Positions 1 to 5,428 of a stretch of 5,428 nucleotides of DNA are shown here, in pieces. Source of the stretch: Paracoccaceae bacterium (GTDB lineage Bacteria > Pseudomonadota > Alphaproteobacteria > Rhodobacterales > Rhodobacteraceae); the NCBI GenBank assembly GCA_015487335.1, contig WFPZ01000194.1, positions 1-5,428 of the forward strand, in the 5' to 3' direction. The notes beneath the pieces are model-generated. The model was not told the DNA's origin. It did no database searches and was given only the letters and a program-made list of their open reading frames with translations. Made by a program: the position numbers and the translations under genes. Position 1 is the stretch's first letter; the number at the start of each line of letters is the position of its first letter.

Positions 1-1298
1 CGCAGGCCGCCCAGGCGGGCGCTGTCGCGCAGCTGCAGCGTGCCGCCGTGACGGCGCGCGATGTCCTGGGCGATCGACAATCCCAGCCCGACGCCCGAGC
101 CGCGGTCCTGGTTGCGCGCCGTATCGAGGCGGGAAAACGGCTTGAGCGCCTCCTCGCGCTGTTCGGGGGCGATCCCGGGCCCGTCATCCTCGACCACGAT
201 GCGCAGGGCGCGCTCGGCGATGAACAGGCTCACCACCGCACGGGTGCCGTAGCGCAGCGCGTTGTTGAGCAGGTTGTCGAGGGCGCGGCTCATCGCCACC
301 GGGCGCATCATCGCCATCCCCTCGCCCCGCACCTCGCCCAGTTCCACCGCGCCCCCGGCGCGCACCGCCTTCTCGACCACCGCGCGCACCAGGGCGGCCG
401 GATCGGTTTCCTGCAGCTCGTCCATCGCGTCGTCGCGGGCATAGGCAAGGAATTCCTCCAGCAGCCGCTCCATCTCGGCCACGTCGCGGGCCAGCTCTTC
501 CCTTTCGGGGCTGTCCTCCATCATCGACAGCGCCAGCTTGAGCCGGGTCAGCGGCGTGCGCAGGTCGTGGCTGACGCCCGAGAGCATCATCGTGCGCTGT
601 TCGATCATCCGCTCGATCCGGGCGCGCATCTCGAGAAAGGCGTTGCCGGCGGCACGCACCTCGGTGGCGCCCGAGGGCTTGTAGGGCTCCGTCCGGCCCT
701 TGCCGAAGGCCTCGGCCGCGCGCGCCAGCCGCTTGATCGGCCGCAGCTGGTTGCGCAGGAAGGCATAGGCCACCAGAGTCATGACCAGACCCACGAAGAC
801 CATCAGAACCAGAAACTGGTGCGGGTTCGAGGCCGAGACCCGCTGGCGCGACACCGCCACCTTCATCGCTCCGTATTTCGTCTTGAGCCACAGGTTGACC
901 ACCCGCTGGTTGCGCTCCAGATCCACCGCGATCACCCCGGGCAGCCGCTGGCGCAGCACCTCGATCACCACCCGCCCCGAAAGATCGTAGAACACCCGCC
1001 GGTCCACGCCGGGAAAATCCGCCGCCGGCAGATCCACCCGCAGCTGAAGCGGATCGGACAGGCGCGCGATGCGCACCGTGGCCTCGAGCTGGCTGTCGGA
1101 GGTTTCCACCTCCGAGAGCAGGAAGCGCAGATCGAGCGACAGCGCCCGCGTCATCTGCAGGGTGACGTCCTCGAAATGGCGCTGGATGAACACCACCGAA
1201 ACCACGATCTGCAGGGTCACGATCGGCAGCACGAGGATCAGCGCCGCGCGCTGGTACAGCCCGCGCGGCATATATCGTTTGAGCCAGTCGAAATTCAT
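1..1298 (-). CDS. EnvZ-like sensor histidine kinase (3' end cut by window edge)
   Basis: Inner-membrane sensor kinase that should autophosphorylate on a histidine and pass the phosphate to a response regulator, probably of the OmpR class. 432 codons are visible and only the last few are missing. In order: a short basic N-terminus; TM1 at about residues 18-39; a periplasmic segment of about 120 residues; TM2 at about 162-181; a HAMP linker at about 182-235 containing LRPIKRL; an H box SGVSHDLRTPLTRL with phospho-acceptor His244, very close to the EnvZ H box; an N box DNLLNNALRYG near 343-353; a G1 box VEDDGPGI near 367-375; and a G2 box GVGLGLSIA near 401-410. All catalytic motifs are intact. 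The ATG at 1298 is chosen because it precedes the basic stretch before TM1, but its ribosome site is weak. It is divergent from the hydrolase gene, so no partner regulator lies on its upstream side. The signal sensed cannot be read; the periplasmic domain is not one I recognise. Family call is secure; orthology to true EnvZ is not. Confidence 0.93.
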   Translation of the reverse strand, partial: MNFDWLKRYMPRGLYQRAALILVLPIVTLQIVVSVVFIQRHFEDVTLQMTRALSLDLRFLLSEVETSDSQLEATVRIARLSDPLQLRVDLPAADFPGVDRRVFYDLSGRVVIEVLRQRLPGVIAVDLERNQRVVNLWLKTKYGAMKVAVSRQRVSASNPHQFLVLMVFVGLVMTLVAYAFLRNQLRPIKRLARAAEAFGKGRTEPYKPSGATEVRAAGNAFLEMRARIERMIEQRTMMLSGVSHDLRTPLTRLKLALSMMEDSPEREELARDVAEMERLLEEFLAYARDDAMDELQETDPAALVRAVVEKAVRAGGAVELGEVRGEGMAMMRPVAMSRALDNLLNNALRYGTRAVVSLFIAERALRIVVEDDGPGIAPEQREEALKPFSRLDTARNQDRGSGVGLGLSIAQDIARRHGGTLQLRDSARLGGL

Positions 1299-1325
1299 GC
1301 CTATTGGTAGCCGCAGTTGCGCCCC

Positions 1326-1334
1326 GGAAGGAAG
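1326..1334 (+). promoter_or_regulatory. Ribosome binding site for the MBL-fold hydrolase
   Basis: The purine run GGAAGGAAG ends 5 nt before the ATG at 1340. It is a good Shine-Dalgarno match and decides the start in favour of this ATG over the in-frame TTG at 1304, which has no comparable site and would add 12 residues with no family support. Confidence 0.75.
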
Positions 1335-1339
1335 CGAAT

Positions 1340-2236
1340 ATGAACGCCCCGCGCCCCGAAACCGTGGAACGGCTCGAGCCCGGCATCCGCCGGGTCCTGG
1401 CCCCGAACCCCTCGCCGATGACGCATTGGGGCACCAACAGCTACATCATCGGCGAGGGCGAGGTTGCGGTGATCGATCCCGGCCCGGCCGAGCCCGCCCA
1501 TCTGCGCGCCATCCTCGGGGCGCTGGCCCCCGGCGAGCGCATCACCCACATCCTGGTGACCCATTCGCATCTGGACCACTCGTCCTTGGCCGGGCCGCTT
1601 GCGCAGGCCACCGGGGCGCCGGTGCTGGCCTTCGGCGACAGCCGCGCCGGGCGCAGCGAGGTGATGGAGCGGCTGGCACGCGCGGGGCTGAGCGGCGGCG
1701 GCGAAGGGGTGGACGCGGGCTTCGCCCCGGACGAGCGGCTGGTCGACGGGCAGGAGATTTCCGGCAAGGGCTGGCGAATCACCGCGCTGTGGACGCCGGG
1801 GCATTTCGGCAATCACCTGTGCTTTGCGCTGGGGGATGCGCTGTTTACCGGCGATCACGTGATGGGCTGGGCCTCCTCGCTGGTTTCGCCGCCCGACGGC
1901 GACCTGACCGCCTTCATGGCCTCCACCAGACGGCTGGCCACGCGGCAGGACCGCATCTACTACCCCGGCCACGGCGCGCCGGTGACGCGGCCTGCGGAGC
2001 GCCTCCGCTGGCTGCTCGAGCATCGCAGATCGCGCGAGGCGGCGCTGCTGGAGGCGCTGGTGCGCGGCCCGGCCACAGTGGCGGAGCTGACGGCGCGCGT
2101 CTACACCGACATCCCCGCCCCCATGCGCCCCATGGCCGAGCGCAACGCCTTCGCCCATCTCGTTGATCTGGTTCACCATTCCCGGGTCCGGGCAGAACCG
2201 GAGCTGTCGTTTTCCGCGCGTTTCTCGCTGGCCTGA
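1340..2236 (+). CDS. MBL-fold metallohydrolase with C-terminal winged-helix-like domain (LACTB2-like)
   Basis: A 298-residue cytoplasmic metallo-beta-lactamase-fold protein of the glyoxalase II/LACTB2 type. The metal-binding set is complete: the HxHxDH motif His75, His77, Asp79, His80 (THSHLDHSS), His155 in TPGHFGNH, Asp172 in FTGDH, and His211 in YYPGHG. This predicts a two-metal, normally zinc, hydrolase. The fold starts with TNSYIIGEGEVAVIDPGP at about residues 33-50. After the core, about residues 222-290 form a helical, arginine-rich tail (LLEHRRSREAALLEAL onward) that resembles the winged-helix domain closing LACTB2-like proteins. No signal peptide is visible. Family members act on thioesters, lactones or RNA; human LACTB2 is an endoribonuclease, but the substrate here cannot be inferred from sequence. 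The gene stands alone, divergent from the histidine kinase and followed by a tRNA gene, so context does not identify a pathway. Fold and metal site are very secure; the specific function is unknown. Confidence 0.93.
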   Translation: MNAPRPETVERLEPGIRRVLAPNPSPMTHWGTNSYIIGEGEVAVIDPGPAEPAHLRAILGALAPGERITHILVTHSHLDHSSLAGPLAQATGAPVLAFGDSRAGRSEVMERLARAGLSGGGEGVDAGFAPDERLVDGQEISGKGWRITALWTPGHFGNHLCFALGDALFTGDHVMGWASSLVSPPDGDLTAFMASTRRLATRQDRIYYPGHGAPVTRPAERLRWLLEHRRSREAALLEALVRGPATVAELTARVYTDIPAPMRPMAERNAFAHLVDLVHHSRVRAEPELSFSARFSLA

Positions 2237-2267
2237 AAATCCCCGGTTTCAGGGCATGAAATTGCAC

Positions 2268-2277
2268 AAAACCCTCT
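2268..2277 (+). repeat. Left copy of 10-bp direct repeat flanking tRNA-Asn
   Basis: AAAACCCTCT, identical to the copy at 2393-2402. This copy lies in the spacer between the hydrolase stop codon and the tRNA, at the left boundary of the proposed promoter -35 region. The two copies are 125 bp apart and bracket the tRNA gene. Confidence 0.6.
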
Positions 2278-2305
2278 GGACGACCCGGCAAAGCATTGCT
2301 ATATG
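2277..2305 (+). promoter_or_regulatory. Candidate sigma-70-type promoter for tRNA-Asn
   Basis: TGGACG at 2277-2282 (4 of 6 to TTGACA) is followed after exactly 17 nt by TATATG at 2300-2305 (4 of 6 to TATAAT). The -10 element ends 12 nt before the mature tRNA start, so transcription would begin a few bases upstream of the tRNA, as expected for a short 5' leader. The A/T-rich patch stands out against the GC-rich surroundings. This is a positional inference; the hexamers are only moderate matches. Confidence 0.45.
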
Positions 2306-2317
2306 CAGCCTCGGCAT

Positions 2318-2392
2318 TCCGGCGTAGCTCAGCGGTAGAGCAGTTGACTGTTAATCAATTGGTCGCAGGTTCGATCCCTGCCGCCGGAGCCA
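2318..2392 (+). tRNA. tRNA-Asn (anticodon GTT)
   Basis: A full cloverleaf can be folded by hand. The acceptor stem is TCCGGCG (2318-2324) with CGCCGGA (2382-2388). The D stem is GCTC/GAGC with loop AGCGGTA. The anticodon stem GTTGA/TCAAT has one G-U closing pair and the loop CTGTTAA, with anticodon GTT at 2350-2352, which reads AAC/AAU as asparagine. There is a 5-nt variable loop, and the T arm is GCAGG/CCTGC with loop TTCGATC. The discriminator base is G2389 and the 3' CCA is encoded at 2390-2392. There is no intron and no mismatch, so it should be functional. It stands alone, with no other tRNA gene in the window. Confidence 0.98.
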
Positions 2393-2402
2393 AAAACCCT
2401 CT
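2393..2402 (+). repeat. Right copy of 10-bp direct repeat flanking tRNA-Asn
   Basis: AAAACCCTCT begins on the base directly after the encoded CCA and is identical to 2268-2277. Homology between the two flanks does not extend further right. It could be a trace of a past duplication or deletion involving the tRNA gene, or chance. Confidence 0.6.
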
Positions 2403-2511
2403 CGTCATTTCAACGAGTTGCCTCGCAGGGCTCATGTGCGTGATTCGCAAGTGCTCCATGGCGACTGCCCGGCGGATGCCGCGAAACGACGCACCCCCGG
2501 GATTCGCCGCG

Positions 2512-2531
2512 CCGGGGCGGCGGCGCCCCGG
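2512..2531 (-). terminator. Candidate GC-hairpin terminator downstream of the glnE-linked gene
   Basis: CCGGGGCG (2512-2519) pairs perfectly with CGCCCCGG (2524-2531) around a 4-nt loop, giving an 8-bp all-GC stem. On the minus strand it lies about 28 nt past the stop codon of the 96-residue gene. No T-run follows it in that direction, so it is not a classical intrinsic terminator. It may act as a processing or 3'-end stabilising hairpin, or as part of a factor-dependent terminator. The surrounding gap 2393-2559 holds nothing else I can identify. Confidence 0.35.
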
Positions 2532-2559
2532 GCCCGAACGGCTGACGGGCTGCACATGT

Positions 2560-2850
2560 TCAGCTCCGGCGGGCCTTCGCGCCGCCGCGCCGGCCCTTGC
2601 GGGCCGCCTGGCCCAGCCCGTCGCGCAGGATCGCGGTCATCGGATGTTTCGGCGCATCCCTGCCATAGGTCTTCAGCAACAGCGTGATCGCCTCCCGCTG
2701 GTCCACTCCCGCCGGCAGTTTCAGCGCCCAGTCGAGGAAGATCGTCCGGCATTCCGCCGCGCCCACCCCCTCCATCCGGTAGGCCTCCCGAATCAGGCCC
2801 GTCGCGTCGATCTCTTCCAGTTTCACGATCTTCTCCGCGCGCCTCGCCAT
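2560..2850 (-). CDS. Small conserved-looking protein of unknown function, downstream of glnE
   Basis: A 96-residue soluble protein with no transmembrane segment or signal peptide. It opens MARRAEKIVKLEEID and has a mixed-charge, probably helical middle with ECRTIFLDWALKLPAGVD (about residues 33-50) and ITLLLKTYGRDAPKHP (about 55-70). It ends in a strongly basic tail, GQAARKGRRGGAKARRS, at about residues 80-96. One cysteine is present at residue 34. The ATG at 2850 is chosen over upstream in-frame codons because a GGAG site sits 5 nt before it. The gene lies 40 bp after the glnE stop codon on the same strand, so co-transcription with glnE is likely. I do not recognise a named family. From memory, similar short proteins occur in related Rhodobacteraceae, which I cannot confirm here. 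The basic tail could bind nucleic acid, but that is speculation. It is considered real rather than a shadow ORF because of its ribosome site, spacing and sensible composition. Confidence 0.75.
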   Translation of the reverse strand: MARRAEKIVKLEEIDATGLIREAYRMEGVGAAECRTIFLDWALKLPAGVDQREAITLLLKTYGRDAPKHPMTAILRDGLGQAARKGRRGGAKARRS

Positions 2851-2855
2851 CCTGG

Positions 2856-2859
2856 CTCC
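2856..2859 (-). promoter_or_regulatory. Ribosome binding site of the 96-residue gene
   Basis: CTCC on the plus strand reads GGAG on the minus strand, 5 nt before the ATG at 2850. It supports this start and lies in the 40-bp gap after glnE, where I see no separate promoter. Confidence 0.6.
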
Positions 2860-2890
2860 GCCCGGCAATATCCGCCCGCACCGAAGCCCG

Positions 2891-5428
2891 TCAACCGGGC
2901 GCCCCCCGCCCCGGCACCCGGGCAAGTGCGGCCTCGATCACCCCGGCGGCACGCTCCGCCCGCGCCTGCAGCTCTTCGCCCAGCGCCTGCACCGAGGGCG
3001 CGCCGGTCTCGCGCAGCAGGAAATCCTGCCCCCCCTGCCCCACCTCGTCGAGATCGAGCACCTCGCCAGTGAGCAGCCGCGCCGCCGCCTGCAGGCGCCA
3101 CATCAGCCGGCAGGAGGCCTCCAGCGTGGCCACATCGCCGGGGCTCAGCCATCCGATGCGCCGCCCCGCCGCCAGCTGGCCCGGCACCTGGCGGGCCGGA
3201 TCGCCGGCCAGAAGGGCCGCCGTCTGGGCCAGAAGCTCCACGTCCTGCAGCCGCCCCGGGCCCAGCTTGGCCTCCCAGCCGCCCTGCATCGGCTTGGCCT
3301 CGGCGATGCGGGCGCGCATCTCGGCCACGTCGGCCAGCACCTCGGCCGCGCCGCGCGGCTGGCTGGCCAGAAGCGCGCGGCGGAACGCCTCCACCGCTTC
3401 GCCCAGCGCCGTCTCGCCGGCCACCGGCCGGGCCCGGGTGAGCGCCAGGTGCTCCCATGTCCAGGCCTCCTCGCGCTGATAGCCGCGGAAGGCGTCGAAG
3501 GATGTCGCCACCGGCCCCTGCCGCCCCGAGGGGCGCAGGCGCATGTCCACCTGATAGAGCCGCCCCTCGGGCATCGGCGCGGTGAGCGCGGTGACCAGCG
3601 CCTGGGTGAGGCGGGCGTAGTAGAGGCGCGCGGCCAGCGGGCGGCGGCCTTCGGAGAATTCCGCGCCGGCCGGGTCGTAGATCACGATCAGGTCGAGGTC
3701 GGAGGCCGCGGTCAGACGCTCGGCCCCCAGCGAGCCCATGCCCAGCACCACCGCCCCGCGCCCCGGCGGCGCCCCGTGACGGGCGGAGAACTCGGCCACC
3801 ACCGCCGGCCACAGGCCGCGCAGCACCGCGCCGGCAAGGGCGGCATACTGGGCGCCCGCCTTGTCGGCGTCGATCAGCCCGCGCAGGTGGTGCACCCCGA
3901 TGCGGAAATGCCACTCCTTCTGCCAGCGCCGGGCGGCATTGAGGCTTTCCTCGTAGTCTTCCTCGTCGGCCAGCCGCCGCGAGAGATCATTCGCCAGCCA
4001 GTCCTCGCCCGGCCAGGGGGCAAAGAAATCACCGCCGATCACCGCATCGAACACCCGGGCGTTCTGCCCCAGATAGAGCGCCAGCCCCGGGGCGGTGGCG
4101 CAGATGTCGACGATCAGGTCGATGAGCTGCGGGTTGGCCTCGAAGAGCGAAAACAGCTGCACCCCGGCCGGCAGCCCGGCAAGGAAGCGGTCGAACTGGG
4201 CCAGCGCCTGCTCGGGGCGGGCGGCCTTCTCCATCCGCCGCATGATCTCGGGGCGCAGGCGCTCGAAGATCTCCACCGCGCGGGCCGAGCGCATCGCCGG
4301 GTAGCTGCGCCAGCGCGCGATGGTCTCGGCGGCGGTGCGCTCCAGCTCGGTGGGCTCGGGGGCGGCGGCCCGGGGGGCGAAGAACCCTTCGGTCAGTTCG
4401 GCCACCCGGCCCAGGCGGCGGGCGATGTCGGCGCGCATCTCGGCCGTGTCGCGCCCCGAAAGCGCCGCAAGGCGCTCGAACCCCTCTTCGGTTTTCGGCA
4501 AGGCATGGGTCTGGGCGTCGTTGATCATCTGCAGGCGGTGCTCGACCTCGCGATGGGCGCGGTAGTCGCTGACCAGCTGGCCGGTCACGTCCTCGGGCAC
4601 CCAGCCCCGCTCGGCCAGCCGCTCCAGCCCCTCCACCGTGCCCCGCACCCTCAGCGAGGGGTCGCGCCCGCCGGCGATGATCTGCCGGGTCTGGGTGAAG
4701 AACTCGATCTCGCGGATGCCGCCCGCGCCGAGCTTCATGTCATGCCCCTCCAGCCGGATCGGCCCGTGCAGGCGCTTGTGCTCGCGGATGCGCAGGCGCA
4801 TGTCGTGAGCGTCCTGGATGGCGGCGAAATCGAGGTGGCGGCGCCAGATGAAGGGGGCAAGGCGCTGCAGGTAGCGTTCGCCGGCGGCAATGTCGCCGGC
4901 ACAGGGGCGGGCCTTGATGTGGGCCGCGCGCTCCCAGGTGCGGCCGACGCTTTCATAGTAGCGCTCGGCGGCCTCCATCGACAGGCAGACCGGCGTCACC
5001 GAAGGGTCGGGGCGCAGGCGCAGATCGGTGCGGAAGACATAGCCCTCGGCCGTCATGTCCGAGAGCATGGCGCTCATGCGCCGCGTCGCCCGGATGAAGG
5101 CGGCGCGGGCCTCGGGGAAATCCTCCGGCGCGAAGCGCGTCTCGTCGAACAGGCAGATCAGATCGATGTCGGAGGAATAGTTCAGCTCATGGGCCCCCAT
5201 CTTGCCCATGGCCAGCACCACCATGCCGGCGGCGTCCGCCTTGTCGTCCTCGCCCGCGCCGGGCAGCCTGCCGCGGTCGATCTCGGCCCCCACCAGCGCG
5301 AGAACGGCCCGCTGCACCGCCAGATCGGCGAAATCGGTCAGCGCCCGGGTGACCGTCTCGAGCGGCCACACCCCGGCCAGATCGCACAGCGCCACCAGCA
5401 GCGCCAGCCGCCGCTTGAGCCCGCGCAG
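2891..5428 (-). CDS. glnE: Bifunctional glutamine synthetase adenylyltransferase/adenylyl-removing enzyme GlnE (5' end beyond window)
   Basis: Cytoplasmic regulator that attaches AMP to, and removes it from, glutamine synthetase, under control of PII protein and glutamine. 845 residues to the stop codon at 2891 are visible; the frame is open to the right edge and, judged by the usual family length of about 920-990, roughly 80-140 N-terminal residues are missing. Numbering from the edge, the N-terminal adenylyl-removing domain carries GKMGAHELNYSSDIDL with Asp87 and Asp89, and TDLRLRP with Asp135. Its following helical half has TWERAAHIKARP near 160 and GAGGIREIEFF near 231-241. A linker at about 385-470 leads to the C-terminal adenylyltransferase domain with GMGSLGAERLTAASDLDL, Asp577, Asp579 and, in VDMRLRPSG, Asp628, then WTWEHLALTRARP and GPGRLQDVELLAQ. 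Both nucleotidyltransferase DxD...D triads are intact, so both activities are expected. The transferase loop has Ser566 where the first domain has Lys76. It is followed 40 bp later by the 96-residue gene. Family assignment is secure. Confidence 0.97.
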   Translation of the reverse strand: MRGLKRRLALLVALCDLAGVWPLETVTRALTDFADLAVQRAVLALVGAEIDRGRLPGAGEDDKADAAGMVVLAMGKMGAHELNYSSDIDLICLFDETRFAPEDFPEARAAFIRATRRMSAMLSDMTAEGYVFRTDLRLRPDPSVTPVCLSMEAAERYYESVGRTWERAAHIKARPCAGDIAAGERYLQRLAPFIWRRHLDFAAIQDAHDMRLRIREHKRLHGPIRLEGHDMKLGAGGIREIEFFTQTRQIIAGGRDPSLRVRGTVEGLERLAERGWVPEDVTGQLVSDYRAHREVEHRLQMINDAQTHALPKTEEGFERLAALSGRDTAEMRADIARRLGRVAELTEGFFAPRAAAPEPTELERTAAETIARWRSYPAMRSARAVEIFERLRPEIMRRMEKAARPEQALAQFDRFLAGLPAGVQLFSLFEANPQLIDLIVDICATAPGLALYLGQNARVFDAVIGGDFFAPWPGEDWLANDLSRRLADEEDYEESLNAARRWQKEWHFRIGVHHLRGLIDADKAGAQYAALAGAVLRGLWPAVVAEFSARHGAPPGRGAVVLGMGSLGAERLTAASDLDLIVIYDPAGAEFSEGRRPLAARLYYARLTQALVTALTAPMPEGRLYQVDMRLRPSGRQGPVATSFDAFRGYQREEAWTWEHLALTRARPVAGETALGEAVEAFRRALLASQPRGAAEVLADVAEMRARIAEAKPMQGGWEAKLGPGRLQDVELLAQTAALLAGDPARQVPGQLAAGRRIGWLSPGDVATLEASCRLMWRLQAAARLLTGEVLDLDEVGQGGQDFLLRETGAPSVQALGEELQARAERAAGVIEAALARVPGRGAPG

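Noticed and set aside
1304..1306. In-frame TTG as an upstream start for the hydrolase
   Set aside because: It lies before the strong ribosome site at 1326-1334 and adds 12 residues without family support; the ATG at 1340 fits better.
48..1310. Long 420-codon plus-strand open frame opposite the histidine kinase
   Set aside because: Its translation is rich in His, Arg, Gln and Ala with no domain, while the opposite strand encodes a complete kinase with every catalytic motif. It is a shadow frame created by high GC content.
184..1437. Second minus-strand frame overlapping the kinase (417 codons)
   Set aside because: Low-complexity Gly/Ala/Arg translation in another frame of the kinase; no independent start signal or motif.
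1301..2179. Minus-strand frame opposite the hydrolase
   Set aside because: No recognisable motif; the plus strand carries a full set of metallo-beta-lactamase metal ligands.
2247..2261. TTTCA/TGAAA hairpin just after the hydrolase stop as a terminator
   Set aside because: Only 5 mostly A/T base pairs with a 5-nt loop and no T-run; too weak to call.
2318..2402. tRNA-Asn 3' end as an integration (att) site for an island
   Set aside because: No integrase, no duplicated tRNA 3' fragment and no change in base composition appear on either side. The flanking 10-bp repeat lies outside the tRNA and does not copy its 3' end.
2401..2417. CTCGT/ACGAG hairpin just downstream of tRNA-Asn as its terminator
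   Set aside because: A 5-bp stem with a 7-nt loop and no T-run after it; it may be real but is not distinguishable from chance.
2296..3072. 258-codon plus-strand frame running through the tRNA and the small minus-strand gene
   Set aside because: It reads through a structural tRNA and turns into Pro/Ala/Arg-rich low complexity; no ribosome site or domain.
2823..3914. 363-codon minus-strand frame within glnE
   Set aside because: Low-complexity Gly/Ala/Arg product in a different frame from the well-supported glnE; a shadow.

Overview
This window looks like chromosomal DNA from a high-GC alphaproteobacterium, most probably a member of the Rhodobacterales (Rhodobacteraceae). The reasons are the strong G/C preference at third codon positions throughout, the character of the GlnE and EnvZ-like proteins, and a tRNA-Asn(GTT) gene with an encoded CCA end. 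This placement rests on family recognition and codon bias, not on a database search.

Layout, left to right. (1) Positions 1-1298, minus strand: an EnvZ-type membrane sensor histidine kinase, complete at its N-terminus and cut by the left edge just before its C-terminus. (2) A 41-bp divergent gap, then positions 1340-2236, plus strand: a metallo-beta-lactamase-fold hydrolase with a complete set of metal ligands and a C-terminal winged-helix-like tail (LACTB2-like architecture). (3) Positions 2237-2317: a short spacer with a plausible promoter, followed by tRNA-Asn(GTT) at 2318-2392. A perfect 10-bp direct repeat flanks the tRNA gene. (4) Positions 2393-2559: a 167-bp non-coding gap containing a strong GC hairpin that could end the minus-strand operon to its right. 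(5) Positions 2560-2850, minus strand: a 96-residue basic-tailed protein of unknown function. It lies 40 bp downstream of (6) positions 2891-5428, minus strand: glnE, the bifunctional glutamine synthetase adenylyltransferase/adenylyl-removing enzyme, which runs off the right edge and lacks its N-terminus.

Functionally these are mostly independent housekeeping and regulatory units: envelope signal transduction, a hydrolase, translation, and nitrogen-assimilation control. The only likely operon inside the window is glnE plus the 96-residue gene. I see no mobile element, CRISPR array, phage gene, toxin-antitoxin pair or defence locus, and no convincing undescribed system. The observations most worth a second look are the direct repeat around the tRNA, the small glnE-linked gene, the kinase with no response regulator on its upstream side, and a Lys-to-Ser difference between the two GlnE catalytic loops.
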